Below are positions 36,715 through 46,693 of a stretch of DNA of 64,000 bases, piece by piece (the stretch's first letter is position 1; every line of letters starts with the position of its first letter). Made by a program: the position numbers and the translations under genes. The DNA lies in assembly GCF_900107155.1 (NCBI RefSeq), contig NZ_FNOX01000005.1, positions 310,001-374,000 of the forward strand, written 5' to 3'. Under the pieces are notes generated by a model that saw only the letters and a program-made list of their open reading frames with translations, had not been told where the DNA came from and searched no databases. Source of the DNA: Pseudomonas salomonii (lineage in GTDB: Bacteria; Pseudomonadota; Gammaproteobacteria; Pseudomonadales; Pseudomonadaceae).

Positions 36715-37175
36715 CAGCGCCTGCAGGAGAGTTACGTCGATGGGGGCATGAGTGTGGCGAGCCGAGGTGGATTTGAAAAGTCCTCTGTTCCGGCAGGCCG
36801 GTAACATTCCCGAGCGGGTTGAAGCAAAAAACGTCAGTGATATAACCAGTGGATGGGTACTTGTGCACATTAGTTGCGCGGTGTGTAACCACTCTGTCAA
36901 CTGCCCGAAAGCGCCCTTGTTTGCCTGCAACGAAAATTTAAGTCAATGAAAAACATCACTTTTTTTTATTGGTGAAAAAATCGTCAGTTTGACTGCGGCC
37001 CACGTTTCATGGGGCTTTGCGCGGGTTCAAGGTGGGTTGTCCACTGAGTTATCCACAGCTTCTGTGGATTGTCCCGAGCGCTTGCTCTAGAACGGGCGCG
37101 TAGGATTTTTCCAGCTTTACCTGCGCGAAAAAAAGAGTAGAGTGGCGCGCCTTCCAATCTGTCCCACAGTGCTTT
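36715..37175. other. Intergenic region with an inverted pair of DnaA-box-like sites
   Basis: No gene is supported. At 37049-37057 there is an exact TTATCCACA, and at 37064-37072 an inverted 7-of-9 match; together they give the perfect repeat ATCCACAG / CTGTGGAT. An A/T-rich patch lies at 36945-36990. The promoter of the following plus-strand gene must be in this stretch. Confidence 0.5.
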
Positions 37176-37499
37176 ATGAAGTTTCGCTCAGTATCACCTT
37201 CTGTTACCGACACCCCTCAAACTGTTACCGCACCCAAGCGCTTTTCGCTGAAGGTTGCCTTGTGGCTGCTCGACAGCCCGCGGTTGGGGCACAACGCCAA
37301 CATCAAGCACTTCGCCGGGCGCCTGCTCAAGCAGCCTGCCCGCGATGGCGTCGTCGCCGCCCAAAGCCGCCTGGGCCAGTTGATGTGCCGCGAGTGCGGC
37401 AACGCCCGTGACCGCCGCATTGGCCACGACCTGCTGCGCCTGGCCGCCCGTGCCGGTGACCGCCGCGCCCTGCGCGAGCTGGGGCAGGTCGAAGACTGA
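37176..37499 (+). CDS. Sel1-repeat-like small protein
   Basis: A 107-residue basic protein whose second half (RLLKQPARDGVVAAQSRLGQLMCRECGNARDRRIGHDLLRLAARAGDRRALRELGQ) has the A/G-rich helix-turn-helix spacing of Sel1 (TPR-like) repeats, roughly two repeats. A conserved core LKVALWLLDSPRLGHN precedes it. Sel1 proteins act as protein-protein scaffolds; no partner can be inferred. It stands alone ahead of rmuC. Confidence 0.7.
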   Translation: MKFRSVSPSVTDTPQTVTAPKRFSLKVALWLLDSPRLGHNANIKHFAGRLLKQPARDGVVAAQSRLGQLMCRECGNARDRRIGHDLLRLAARAGDRRALRELGQVED

Positions 37500-37545
37500 G
37501 CTGTCCTCAAGCCCCGCGCTTGGTTAACCTTGCTCCTTTTCGGTG

Positions 37546-39039
37546 ATGGCAGAAATGGCTATGGTTTTTGACTGGACCAGTATTGCCTTGGGTCTGGCGG
37601 GTGCAGCAGTGCCTTTATTGGCCCTGTGCTGGCAGATTCAACGACGACTGACCGCGCGCATGACCGGCTGGGAGCTGCTCGAAGAGCGCCTGGCGACCGC
37701 GCAACTGGCCCAGGAAGGGCTGGCGGCGCAACTGGATGCCAGCCGCGATGAAATCAGCGACCTCAGCCAGGCCAATGCCGCGAAACAGGCCGACCTGGCC
37801 GCCATGCGCCGCGAAGTCGAACTGCTGCAAATCGACCGCGATAACGCCCGCGACGCCGCTCACGCCTGGAACCTCGACCGCAGCGCCAAGGAAACCGAGC
37901 TGCGCCGCCTTGATGCGCTGTCAGCCGCCTTGCGCGCCGAATTGCGTGAACAACAGGACAGCCATCAACAACGCCTCGCCGACCTGCAAGGTTCGCGCGA
38001 TGAGCTGCGCGCGCAGTTTGCCGAGCTGGCCGGGAAGATCTTCGATGAGCGCGAGCAGCGTTTCGCCGAAACCAGCCAGGAACGCCTGGGCCAATTGCTT
38101 GACCCATTGAAGGAACGCATCCAGTCCTTCGAAAAGCGGGTGGAAGAAAGCTATCAGAACGAAGCCCGCGAGCGTTTTTCCCTGGCCAAAGAGCTTGAGC
38201 GTCTGCAGCAATTGAACCTGCGCCTGTCGGACGAAGCCACCAACCTGACCCGCGCCCTCAAGGGCCAGAAAACCCAGGGTAACTGGGGCGAACTGATTCT
38301 TGAGCGGGTGCTGGAGCATGCGGGGCTGGAGAAGGGCCGCGAGTACCAGACCCAGGTGAGCCTCAAAGGGCCGGACGGCGAGCGCTTCCAGCCGGATGTG
38401 CTGATCATGTTGCCGGGCGACAAGCAGGTGGTAGTCGACTCCAAGGTCAGCCTCACGGCGTATCAGCAATACGTCGCGGCGGATGATGAGGTGATTGGCC
38501 AGGCGGCCCTTAAGCAGCATGTATTGTCCCTGCGTAACCACGTCAAAGGCTTGGCCGGCAAGGATTACAAGCGCCTGGAAGGGCTGCACAGCCTGGATTT
38601 CGTGTTGCTGTTTGTGCCCATCGAGGCCGCATTTTCCGCTGCCCTGCAGGCCGAGCCGAACCTGTTCCAGGAAGCGTTCGACCGCCATATCGTGATTGTC
38701 AGCCCCACTACCTTGCTCGCCACCCTGCGGGTGATCGACAGCCTGTGGAAGCAGGAGCGCCAAAGCCAGAATGCGCGGGAAATCGCCGAAAGGGCCGGCT
38801 GGCTGTACGACAAGTTCGTGCTGTTTATCCAGGACCTGGACGAAGTGGGCAACCGTCTGCAACAGTTGGATAAGGCTTACAGCGCAGCGCGTAACAAGCT
38901 GACAGATGGGCGGGGGAATCTGGTCAGCCGTACCGAGCAATTGCGGTTGCTGGGCGCGCGCGCGAGCAAAAGCCTGCCGGCGGATTTGCTTGAACGCGCA
39001 ATGACCGATTCAGACGGCGTGGCGCATCTGCCTGAGTAA
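37546..39039 (+). CDS. rmuC: DNA recombination protein RmuC
   Basis: Nuclease-like protein that in E. coli limits inversion at short repeats. An N-terminal hydrophobic anchor (about 8-28: IALGLAGAAVPLLALCW) is followed by a coiled coil of about 150 residues rich in Glu, Gln and Arg, then the RmuC domain (QGNWGELILERVLEHAGLEKGREYQTQVS..., PDVLIMLPGDKQVVVDSKVSLTAYQQY, RNHVKGLAGKDY) with the PD-(D/E)XK-like D...DSK residues. ATG 37546 is used; ATG 37555 and 37561 are alternatives with no clear Shine-Dalgarno to decide. Confidence 0.92.
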   Translation: MAEMAMVFDWTSIALGLAGAAVPLLALCWQIQRRLTARMTGWELLEERLATAQLAQEGLAAQLDASRDEISDLSQANAAKQADLAAMRREVELLQIDRDNARDAAHAWNLDRSAKETELRRLDALSAALRAELREQQDSHQQRLADLQGSRDELRAQFAELAGKIFDEREQRFAETSQERLGQLLDPLKERIQSFEKRVEESYQNEARERFSLAKELERLQQLNLRLSDEATNLTRALKGQKTQGNWGELILERVLEHAGLEKGREYQTQVSLKGPDGERFQPDVLIMLPGDKQVVVDSKVSLTAYQQYVAADDEVIGQAALKQHVLSLRNHVKGLAGKDYKRLEGLHSLDFVLLFVPIEAAFSAALQAEPNLFQEAFDRHIVIVSPTTLLATLRVIDSLWKQERQSQNAREIAERAGWLYDKFVLFIQDLDEVGNRLQQLDKAYSAARNKLTDGRGNLVSRTEQLRLLGARASKSLPADLLERAMTDSDGVAHLPE

Positions 39040-39049
39040 ATGCAATCCG

Positions 39050-39083
39050 AAATGTGGGAGCGGGCAAGCCCGCTCCCACATTT
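39050..39083. terminator. REP-derived bidirectional hairpin between rmuC and the sensor kinase
   Basis: A near-perfect inverted repeat AAATGTGGGAGCGGGC / GCCCGCTCCCACATTT with almost no loop, built from two abutting REP halves, with T runs at both ends. It lies between convergent genes and is likely a terminator for both. Confidence 0.75.
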
Positions 39084-39100
39084 TTGACCGAGTACACTGT

Positions 39101-42100
39101 TTAAAGCGGCAAATGCCGACTCAACAACGCCCGCAACGCCGCCGGTTTCACCGGCTTGGCCAGGTAATCCAACCCCGCCGCGTGTACCTCGGCGACCATC
39201 TCCGGTCGCCCATCGGCACTGATCACCACCCCGGGAATCGGCTCCGCCAACTGCGCCCGTAGCCAGCCCATCAGCTCCGTGCCCGTCTCGCCGTGGTCCA
39301 GGTGGTAATCCACCAATGCCAGTTGCGGGCGCACTCCCTCGGCCAGCAGCGCCGCGCATTGCGCCTGGTCGGTGGCGGTCCACACTTCGCAGCCCCAGCG
39401 CGTCAGCAGGCTGCGCATGCCGATCAGGATGCTTTCTTCGTTGTCCACGCACAGCACCTGCGCGCCGCTTAATGGCAGCCCATTGTCTGGCGCGATCTTG
39501 ACCGGCGGGCTGGCCTGGTTGCGCGCCAGCGGCACGCGCACGCTGAACACGCTGCCTTGGCCCGGCCACGAGCGCACGCTCAACGTATGCCCGAGCACGC
39601 GGCACAGGCCGTCAGCGATGGCCAGGCCCAGGCCCAGGCCTTTCTCGGCACGGGTCTGGTGGCTGTCCAGGCGCTTGAACTCTTCGAAGATGACCTTCTG
39701 TTTATCCAGCGGAATGCCAGGGCCACGGTCCCACACTTCCAGGCACAGTTCGCCTTTGCGCCTGCGCACGCCCAGCAACACGGGGCCGTCGGCATAGCGG
39801 AACGCATTGGTGAGAAAGTTCTGCAGAATCCGCCTGAGCAGCTTGATGTCGCTGTCCACCCGCAACCGGCTGCCGCGCAAACGAAAACGCAGGCCCTGCT
39901 CCTGAGCCAGCGCCTTGAATTCGGCGCCGAGGGTGTCGAACAGCTCGTTGAGCACAAAGGGCTGGCGCTGCGGGTTAATCTTGCCGTTTTCCAGGCGGGA
40001 GATATCCAGCAAATCACTGATCAAGTCTTCGGCCGAACGCAGCGAACTGTCCAAGTGCTGCACCAATTGCCGGGCCTCGGCAGACAAGCCGTCGTGCTGG
40101 TGGGAGAGGGCGGCGGAGAACAGGCGTGCGGCGTTCAAGGGTTGCATCAGGTCGTGGCTGACAGCCGCAAGGAAGCGGGTCTTCGACTGGCTGGCGGATT
40201 CGGCCACGCCCTTGGCATCGGTCAGTGCAACATTGAGCTGAGACAGTTCATGGGTGCGCTCGGTTACCCGTTGCTCAAGGCCTTCGTTGGCTTCGGTCAG
40301 CGCCTGCTCGGCTTCACGGAACGCTGTGATGTCGGTAAAGCTCATGACAAACCCACCGCCAGGCATCGGGTTGCCGATCAGCTCGATCACGCGGCCATTC
40401 GGGAATAAACGCTCGGAAGTGTGTGCGCGGCCCTGGCGCATCCAGTGCAGGCGGCGTGCTACATGCACCTGGGCTTCACCCGGCCCGCACAGGCCGCGCT
40501 CGGCGTTGTAGCGAATGATGTCGGCAATCGGCCGACCCACGCTGATCAGGCCTTCAGGGTAGTTGAACAGCTCAAGATAGCGGCGGTTCCAGGCCACCAG
40601 CTTGAGGGACTGGTCGACCACACTGATGCCCTGGGTGATGTTTTCGATCGCGCCTTGCAGCAACGCGCGGTTGAACTGCAACACCTCGGAGGCTTCGTCG
40701 GCGATGCGTACTACGTCCTCCAGCTGCATTTCCCGACCTTCAATCGCGGCTTTTACCACGGCGCGTGTCGAAGAGGCGCCGAGCACACCGGCCAGCAAGC
40801 GTTCGGTGTGGGCGATCCAGTCATTGTCGGCATTCTGGTTCGGGTTGAAGCCTTTGCCTTGGCGATAGGCGAAACGGATAAAGCTCTGCTGGGCGCGTTC
40901 CTCGCCGACAAAACGTGCGGCGAGGCTGAGCAGGTCGCTGATCTGCACCGACAGCATCGAGCGCGCATTGGCGCGCTGGCTGATTTCCTGGCCGATAAAG
41001 CGCCCGGCCTGCCAATGCTCGGACACCCGTGTGCGCGACAGCATCGACACCCACACAAACAGCGTGAAGTTGCCCGCCAGGGAAAACACAGTGCCCAGAG
41101 TCAGCGAGGTGACGGTGAAACCAAAGGGGTGCGAATGCATCCACGTCAGGCCGGGGAAAAGGCTCAACGACCAGCCCAGGCTTTTCGCCGTCACCGGTAG
41201 GACCAAGGTGTAGAACCACAGGAAAGTGCCCGCCGCCAAACCGGCAAACACGCCGCGTCGGTTGGCCTGCTTCCAATACAATGCGCCGAGCATCGCAGGT
41301 GCCAGTTGGGTGACGGCGGCGAACGCGATCTGGCCGATGGTCGCCAGGCTCGCGCTGGAGCCGAGCAGGCGGTAACTCACGTAGGCGAGCAACAGGATGA
41401 TCACAATGCTGACCCGGCGCACCGACAGCATCCAGTGGCGGAACACTTCGAACGGCCGCTCGGCGCTGGAGCGGCGCAGCAGCCACGGCAGCAACATGTC
41501 GTTGGAGACCATGGTCGACAAGGCAATGCTCGCCACAATCACCATGCCGGTTGCCGCCGAAGCACCGCCGATAAACGCCAGCACGGCAAGGGCCGGGTGC
41601 GCTTCGGCCATGGGCAGGCTGATCACGTAGGAGTCCGGCAATACCGAGGCGGGCAAAAGCATTTTGCCGCCGAGGGCGATAGGGATGACGAACAACGCGG
41701 CGAGGATCAGGTAGGCCGGGAACACCCATTTGGCCAGGCGCAAATCCTGCGGGTCGATGTTCTCTACCACCGTAACGTGAAACTGTCGGGGCAGGCAGAT
41801 GATGGCCATCATCGCTACGCCGGTCTGCACCACCATCGACGGCCAGTTGATGGTTTCTGTCCAGTATTCTTCAAGGCGCGGGGCGAGCATGGCCTGGCTG
41901 AACAGATCGCCGAAACCGTCGTACAGGCCGAAGGTCACGAATGCGCCCACCGCCAGAAAGGCGAACAGCTTGACCAGGGATTCAAACGCAATCGCCAGCA
42001 CCATGCCGCGGTGGTGTTCGGTGGCATCCAGGTTACGGGTACCGAACACAATGGTGAACAGCGCCAATACCAGCGACACGATCAATGCGGTGTCCTGGGC

Positions 42101-42571
42101 GCGGGTGCCGGTGGTGTCGGGGCCGGAGCCGATCAACAGGTTCACGCCCAGCACGATGCCTTTGAGTTGCAGGGCGATATAGGGCAGCACGCCGACCAGG
42201 CAGATCAGTGCCACCACCACGGCCAGTGATTGGGATTTGCCGTAGCGTGCGGCGATAAAGTCGGCAATGGAGGTGATGTTTTCCTGCTTGCTGATCAGGA
42301 TCATCTTCTGCAGCACCCAGGGTGCCAGCACCAGCAGCAGCACAGGTCCCAGGTAGATCGGTAAAAACGCCCACAGCTGCTCGGCGGCCTGGCCTACGGC
42401 GCCGAAGAAGGTCCAGCTGGTGCAGTAAACGGCCAGCGACAGGCTGTATACCCAGGCACGCATTCGCGGCGGCAACGGCGCGTGGCGGCGATCGCCGTAA
42501 AAGGCGATGGCGAACATAATGGCCATATAGGCCAGGGCAACGGCGGCGATCAGCCCGCTGGACAGCGTCAT
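39101..42571 (-). CDS. SSS-family hybrid sensor histidine kinase/response regulator
   Basis: A 1156-residue protein. Residues 1 to about 480 form a sodium:solute symporter (SSS)-type membrane domain with about 13 helices; a linker and PAS domain (about 640-760, NITQGISVVDQSLKLVAWNRRYLELFNYP) follow; then HisKA with the phospho-acceptor His in AAVSHDLMQPLNAARLF (near 800), an HATPase domain (GPGIPLDKQ, GLGLAIADGL), and a C-terminal REC domain with Asp in LALVDYHLDHGETG (near 1087). It resembles P. aeruginosa PA3271 and CbrA-type kinases. Start 42571 follows GGAG. The transported or sensed ligand is unknown. Confidence 0.93.
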   Translation of the reverse strand: MTLSSGLIAAVALAYMAIMFAIAFYGDRRHAPLPPRMRAWVYSLSLAVYCTSWTFFGAVGQAAEQLWAFLPIYLGPVLLLVLAPWVLQKMILISKQENITSIADFIAARYGKSQSLAVVVALICLVGVLPYIALQLKGIVLGVNLLIGSGPDTTGTRAQDTALIVSLVLALFTIVFGTRNLDATEHHRGMVLAIAFESLVKLFAFLAVGAFVTFGLYDGFGDLFSQAMLAPRLEEYWTETINWPSMVVQTGVAMMAIICLPRQFHVTVVENIDPQDLRLAKWVFPAYLILAALFVIPIALGGKMLLPASVLPDSYVISLPMAEAHPALAVLAFIGGASAATGMVIVASIALSTMVSNDMLLPWLLRRSSAERPFEVFRHWMLSVRRVSIVIILLLAYVSYRLLGSSASLATIGQIAFAAVTQLAPAMLGALYWKQANRRGVFAGLAAGTFLWFYTLVLPVTAKSLGWSLSLFPGLTWMHSHPFGFTVTSLTLGTVFSLAGNFTLFVWVSMLSRTRVSEHWQAGRFIGQEISQRANARSMLSVQISDLLSLAARFVGEERAQQSFIRFAYRQGKGFNPNQNADNDWIAHTERLLAGVLGASSTRAVVKAAIEGREMQLEDVVRIADEASEVLQFNRALLQGAIENITQGISVVDQSLKLVAWNRRYLELFNYPEGLISVGRPIADIIRYNAERGLCGPGEAQVHVARRLHWMRQGRAHTSERLFPNGRVIELIGNPMPGGGFVMSFTDITAFREAEQALTEANEGLEQRVTERTHELSQLNVALTDAKGVAESASQSKTRFLAAVSHDLMQPLNAARLFSAALSHQHDGLSAEARQLVQHLDSSLRSAEDLISDLLDISRLENGKINPQRQPFVLNELFDTLGAEFKALAQEQGLRFRLRGSRLRVDSDIKLLRRILQNFLTNAFRYADGPVLLGVRRRKGELCLEVWDRGPGIPLDKQKVIFEEFKRLDSHQTRAEKGLGLGLAIADGLCRVLGHTLSVRSWPGQGSVFSVRVPLARNQASPPVKIAPDNGLPLSGAQVLCVDNEESILIGMRSLLTRWGCEVWTATDQAQCAALLAEGVRPQLALVDYHLDHGETGTELMGWLRAQLAEPIPGVVISADGRPEMVAEVHAAGLDYLAKPVKPAALRALLSRHLPL

Positions 42572-42690
42572 GGTAACTCCGAGCATAAGAACACCCGGGC
42601 ATTCCGAGCCCGGTGGGACAGTCTCGCATGATGCCGGGGGTTAGTCAGTGTCGACCAAGGTCGTGTGGGATCGAATGTCGCAGTGCGTGT

Positions 42691-43083
42691 TTATCGCGGT
42701 GGCAGGGTTTTCTGGCGCAAGATGTAAACGGTTACCAGCACCGCACTGGTCAGCATAAACCCGCGTGCCCAAGGCAGCGGCACCAGGTAGCAGGAAAAAC
42801 CAATGCTCAGCCACATCAAACCGATGGCGTAGACCTTGCCCTTGAGCGGAATGCCATTGCCGTCCAGATAGTCTCGAATCCATGGCCCCAGGCGCGGGTG
42901 TTCCACCAGCCATTGGTAGAAACGCGGGGAGCTTCGCGCGAAGCAGGCGGCGGCGAGCAGCAGGAAGGGGGTGGTCGGCAATACCGGCAGGAAGATACCG
43001 ATCACGCCGAGCGCTACGCTCAGCCAGCCGATGGCCAGCAGCACGTAGCGCAGGAGCAGTGAGCGCTTGCCCATGGGCGTCAT
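42691..43083 (-). CDS. DUF454 family inner membrane protein (YbaN-like)
   Basis: A 130-residue membrane protein: LLRYVLLAIGWLSVALGVIGIFLPVLPTTPFLLLAAACFARSSPRFYQWLVEHPRLGPWIRDY carries the DUF454 signature (GxxLPxLPTTPFLLLAAxCFARSSxR). Two to three helices at the N-terminus and two near the C-terminus. Function unknown across the family. It starts 11 bp after the UPF0149 gene on the same strand, so the two are probably co-transcribed. Confidence 0.88.
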   Translation of the reverse strand: MTPMGKRSLLLRYVLLAIGWLSVALGVIGIFLPVLPTTPFLLLAAACFARSSPRFYQWLVEHPRLGPWIRDYLDGNGIPLKGKVYAIGLMWLSIGFSCYLVPLPWARGFMLTSAVLVTVYILRQKTLPPR

Positions 43084-43094
43084 GGGCAAACGAC

Positions 43095-43682
43095 TCAGTG
43101 GTGACGTGGCTTGAGGATCGCCGGTTTTTCGTCAGGCGCGTTGCACAGCAGGTACAAGGCGGTGAGGGCTTCCGGGATCTGTACGATCATGTCGTCCATC
43201 AGGTTGGCATCGGCGGCGATGTCGGAGAATTCCGGCTGGTCGTCAAACAGGCCCGAACCGACCATGATCGGCAGCAGCATTTCGCTGACTTCTTCCTCGG
43301 CAGTTTCGAACCAGGCGGCTTCGCGCAGGAACACGCCTTCCATGAAGCCGATGCACCAGCCGCGCAGGTCGGAGTCATCCGGCTCTTCGCCCAGGTCCAG
43401 CTCGCATGGCAGCTCGAATTCCTCATCGGAAGCCAGCTGGCGACCAATGTGGGCCTTGAGGGCCAGCAGGGTCGATTCGATTTCTTCGCGTTGGGCGGCG
43501 TCGGCGTAGTGTGGTTCTTCGGCGAACAGCGCGTCGATCCATTCACGGTCGGGTACGACGTCGGCGCAGATCGACAGGGCGGTCAGGTAGCCGTGAGCGG
43601 CCACGTAGTCCAGCGCCTCGTCATGCAGCTCATCGGCGTCGAGGAAGGCTTGCAGGCGGGTTAGTTGCTCAGCGAAGGACAT
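43095..43682 (-). CDS. UPF0149 (YecA/YgfB-like) family protein
   Basis: A 195-residue acidic protein with MSFAEQLTRLQAFLDADELHDEALDYVAAHGYLTALSICADVVPDREWIDALF at the N-terminus and the family block GWCIGFMEGVFLREAAWF...EEVSEMLLPIMVGSGLF. It lacks the C-terminal SEC-C zinc motif seen in some YecA proteins. Start 43682 gives the conserved MSFAEQL. YgfB of P. aeruginosa affects alginate-regulator-linked beta-lactam resistance; whether this paralogue has that role is uncertain. Confidence 0.87.
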   Translation of the reverse strand: MSFAEQLTRLQAFLDADELHDEALDYVAAHGYLTALSICADVVPDREWIDALFAEEPHYADAAQREEIESTLLALKAHIGRQLASDEEFELPCELDLGEEPDDSDLRGWCIGFMEGVFLREAAWFETAEEEVSEMLLPIMVGSGLFDDQPEFSDIAADANLMDDMIVQIPEALTALYLLCNAPDEKPAILKPRHH

Positions 43683-43958
43683 TGAAGGGCTACCTTGGGA
43701 ATAAACGATGCGCAATTCTAGGCTTTCTTGAGCCTTCCGGCCAGCTGCAAGGCATATTTGCCGGGTTCTGGAGCGGGATGACTATTCGTCAGTGACGCCC
43801 TTTGCCGGGTAACGCTCGGGTATACTGCCGCGTTTTGTGATGCCCCTGCAGGCCAAACGCCAATCCGCGAAAACTTCGCTTACGGATTATTTCCCGTGAT
43901 GCGGTGTTTTTTCGGCCAGCCTGTACAGAGGGATTTCGGCACCATTTTGGAGTTTTAC

Positions 43959-46088
43959 ATGCTCGAGCAGGCTCAACGCGTCCTCAAGGACATCTTCGGC
44001 TACGACAGTTTTCGTGGCCGCCAGGGTGCGATCATTGAGCGCGTGGCCAGTGGTGGTGATGCCCTGGTCCTGATGCCTACCGGTGGCGGCAAGTCGCTGT
44101 GCTTCCAGGTCCCGGCGTTGTTGCGCAATGGCTTGGCCGTGGTGGTGTCGCCACTGATCGCGTTGATGGACGATCAGGTCGCCACCCTGGAAGAACTTGG
44201 TGTCGCCGCCGCTTCCTTGAACTCCACCTTGAGTGCCGAGCAGCAGCGCGAGCTGGCTGCGCGCATCAAGCGCGGTGAAGTGAAAATGCTCTACCTGGCG
44301 CCTGAGCGGTTGGTGCAGCCGCGCATGCTGGCCTTCCTGCAAAGCCTGGAAATTGCGCTGTTCGCCATCGACGAAGCCCATTGCGTGTCGCAATGGGGCC
44401 ACGATTTCCGCCGCGAATACCTGCAACTGGGCCAACTGGCGGAACTGTTCCCCGACGTGCCGCGCATCGCCCTGACCGCCACCGCCGACAAGCGCACCCG
44501 CGAAGAAATCGTTGAGCGCCTGCACCTGCAAAACGCCGAACGCTTCCTGTCGAGCTTCGACCGGCCGAATATTTTTTACCGCATCGTGCCCAAGGAACAG
44601 CCGCGCAAACAGTTGCTGGCGTTCCTGTCCGAGCGGCGCAGCGACGCAGGCATCGTGTATTGCCTGTCGCGCAAGAAGGTCGATGAAGTGGCTGCGTTTC
44701 TCTGTGAGCAAGGCTACCCGGCGCTGCCGTATCACGCGGGCCTGCCCAATGACACGCGCTCTGCCCACCAGAAGCGCTTCCTCAACGAGGAAGGCCTGAT
44801 CATGGTGGCGACCATCGCGTTCGGCATGGGCATCGATAAATCCAACGTGCGCTTTGTTGCGCATATGGACCTGCCAAAATCCCTTGAGGCCTACTACCAG
44901 GAAACCGGTCGCGCCGGCCGTGATGGCCTGCCGGCGGATGCCTGGATGGTCTACGGCCTGCAAGATGTGGTGATGCTCAAGCAGATGCTGCAGAACTCCG
45001 AAGGCGACGAGCGGCACAAGCGCCTGGAACAACACAAGCTCGATGCCATGCTTTCGCTGTGCGAGGAGACGCGCTGCCGCCGTCAGACGCTGCTGGCGTA
45101 TTTCGACGAGGACATGCCCGAGCCATGCGGGCACTGCGATAACTGCACCGATGGCGTACAGACCTGGGATGCGACCGAGCCGGCGCGCCAGGCGTTGTCG
45201 ACCATCTACCGTACCGGCCAGCGCTACGGCGTGGGGCACCTGGTGGACGTATTGCTGGGCAAGGACAACGAGAAAGTGCGCAGCTTCGGCCACGAAAAAC
45301 TCTCGGTGTACGGCGTCGGCAAGGCGCGCGCCGAAGGCGAATGGCGTTCGTTGTTCCGGCAGATGGTCGCGCGCAACCTGGTGGACATCGACATCGAAGG
45401 TTACGGCGGCCTGCGCCTGAACGACAGTTGCCGGCCCTTGCTCAAGGGCGAGGTGAGCCTGGAGCTGCGCCGCGACCTTAAGCCGCAGACCACCGCCAAA
45501 AGCAGCAGCACCAGCCCGGCCAGCCAATTGGTGCGTGGCGAAGAACGCGAGCAGTGGGAAGCCTTGCGCACCCTGCGGCGCAAACTGGCGCAGGAACACA
45601 GTGTGCCGCCCTACGTCATCTTCCCCGACTCCACCTTGCTGGAGATGTTGCGCGAGCAGCCGACCAGCATGGCCGAGATGGCCAAGGTCAGCGGCGTCGG
45701 TGCGCGCAAGCTGGAACGCTACGGCCAGGCCTTCCTCGAAGTGCTCGGTGGCCAGGCCGAGGCGCCGAAGGAAGTCGCCGATATCCGCCATGAGCTGATC
45801 AGCCTGGCACGTGCCGGCATGACTCCGATCCAGATCGCCGGCCAACTGCAATGCTCGGAAAAAAACGTCTACACCTTGCTGGCTGAGTCCATCGGCAAAC
45901 AGCAGTTATCGTTGGAGCAGGCCCTTGATTTACCGGAAGATCTGCTCGGTGAAATCCAGGATGCCTTCCTTGACGGAGAAGGCGAATTGCCACCGGTTAC
46001 GGAGATCGCGCCGCTGTTTACCGGGCGTGTGCCTGAAGGTGTTTTGTATTGCGTACGTGCCGCTTTGCAGTCTGAATTCGAAATTTAG
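43959..46088 (+). CDS. recQ: ATP-dependent DNA helicase RecQ
   Basis: 3'-5' helicase in RecF-pathway repair. Start 43959 has GGAG 8 bp upstream; the upstream in-frame ATG at 43896 adds 21 atypical residues. Blocks in order: [36 protein letters not shown] (Q and Walker A), [21 protein letters not shown] (DEAH, RecQ loop), [11 protein letters not shown] and [40 protein letters not shown] (motifs IV-VI), the zinc site [11 protein letters not shown]...CGHCDNC, winged helix and an HRDC domain (about 535-610). A C-terminal extension of about 90 residues follows HRDC. 709 residues. Confidence 0.96.
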   Translation: MLEQAQRVLKDIFGYDSFRGRQGAIIERVASGGDALVLMPTGGGKSLCFQVPALLRNGLAVVVSPLIALMDDQVATLEELGVAAASLNSTLSAEQQRELAARIKRGEVKMLYLAPERLVQPRMLAFLQSLEIALFAIDEAHCVSQWGHDFRREYLQLGQLAELFPDVPRIALTATADKRTREEIVERLHLQNAERFLSSFDRPNIFYRIVPKEQPRKQLLAFLSERRSDAGIVYCLSRKKVDEVAAFLCEQGYPALPYHAGLPNDTRSAHQKRFLNEEGLIMVATIAFGMGIDKSNVRFVAHMDLPKSLEAYYQETGRAGRDGLPADAWMVYGLQDVVMLKQMLQNSEGDERHKRLEQHKLDAMLSLCEETRCRRQTLLAYFDEDMPEPCGHCDNCTDGVQTWDATEPARQALSTIYRTGQRYGVGHLVDVLLGKDNEKVRSFGHEKLSVYGVGKARAEGEWRSLFRQMVARNLVDIDIEGYGGLRLNDSCRPLLKGEVSLELRRDLKPQTTAKSSSTSPASQLVRGEEREQWEALRTLRRKLAQEHSVPPYVIFPDSTLLEMLREQPTSMAEMAKVSGVGARKLERYGQAFLEVLGGQAEAPKEVADIRHELISLARAGMTPIQIAGQLQCSEKNVYTLLAESIGKQQLSLEQALDLPEDLLGEIQDAFLDGEGELPPVTEIAPLFTGRVPEGVLYCVRAALQSEFEI

Positions 46089-46162
46089 TGTGCCAATTAC
46101 GACAATGTAACGAATCAGTCCATAGCGCCACTTGCCTCCTGGCATGGCTCATGCTTAGCTGA

Positions 46163-46173
46163 CTAATAATTAG
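46163..46173. promoter_or_regulatory. Palindromic site CTAATAATTAG upstream of the second marR gene
   Basis: CTAATAATTAG is a perfect interrupted palindrome (CTAAT-A-ATTAG) 37 bp before the MarR gene. MarR and SlyA proteins bind A/T-rich palindromes of this type and often repress their own gene; this is a guess from position and symmetry. Confidence 0.4.
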
Positions 46174-46209
46174 CCACATTTTATTTTCAGTCTAAATCAT
46201 GAGTTTTTT

Positions 46210-46644
46210 ATGCCGTTAACCGAACAACACCGCTTTGGCATGCAGTTGGCGCAAATGTCCCGAGGCTGGCGCGCCGAACTGGACCGCCGTTTGGCGGGGC
46301 TGGGTTTGTCCCAGGCGCGTTGGCTGGTGCTGTTGCATCTGGCCCGTTTTGTCGATGCACCCACCCAGCGTGAACTGGCGCAAAGCGTCGGCGTAGAAGG
46401 TCCGACCCTGGCACGCCTGCTCGACAGCCTGGAAGGCCAGGGCCTGGTGCAGCGCCAGGCGGTGCTGGAGGATCGTCGCGCCAAACGCATCCTGCTGTGC
46501 GACACCGCCCGCCCGTTGATCGACCAGATCGAAACCATCGCCACGGCCTTGCGCCATGAGCTGTTTGTGGGCGTGGATGAAGACGATTTGCGTGTGTGCA
46601 TGCGCGTGCATGGGCACATTCTGGCGAACCTGGAAAAGTCCTGA
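46210..46644 (+). CDS. MarR/SlyA family transcriptional regulator
   Basis: A 144-residue winged-helix protein: LDRRLAGLGLSQARWLVLLHLARFVDAPTQRELAQSVGVEGPTLARLLDSLEGQGLVQRQAVLEDRRAKRILLCDTARPLIDQIE contains the HTH and the DRR wing motif typical of SlyA-like proteins. It stands alone between recQ and the convergent patatin gene, so its target is not evident from neighbours apart from itself. The Shine-Dalgarno is weak (GAGTTTTTT before the ATG). Confidence 0.9.
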   Translation: MPLTEQHRFGMQLAQMSRGWRAELDRRLAGLGLSQARWLVLLHLARFVDAPTQRELAQSVGVEGPTLARLLDSLEGQGLVQRQAVLEDRRAKRILLCDTARPLIDQIETIATALRHELFVGVDEDDLRVCMRVHGHILANLEKS

Positions 46645-46645
46645 G

Positions 46646-46676
46646 GTGTGGCGAGGGAGCTTGCTCCTTCGCCACC
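46646..46676. repeat. Second-type REP hairpin (GTGGCGAGGGAGCTTGCTCC family)
   Basis: GTGGCGAGGGA / TCCTTCGCCAC (46648-46675, one mismatch) around a GCTTGC loop region, directly after the MarR gene stop and before the end of the convergent PlpD-like gene. Confidence 0.85.
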
Positions 46677-46693
46677 GTAAGCCTGGCATCCCG

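Noticed and set aside
43887..45851. A 654-codon open frame on the minus strand opposite recQ
   Set aside because: Shadow of recQ, with no family resemblance and repeated alanine/glutamine/histidine composition typical of antisense frames in this genome.
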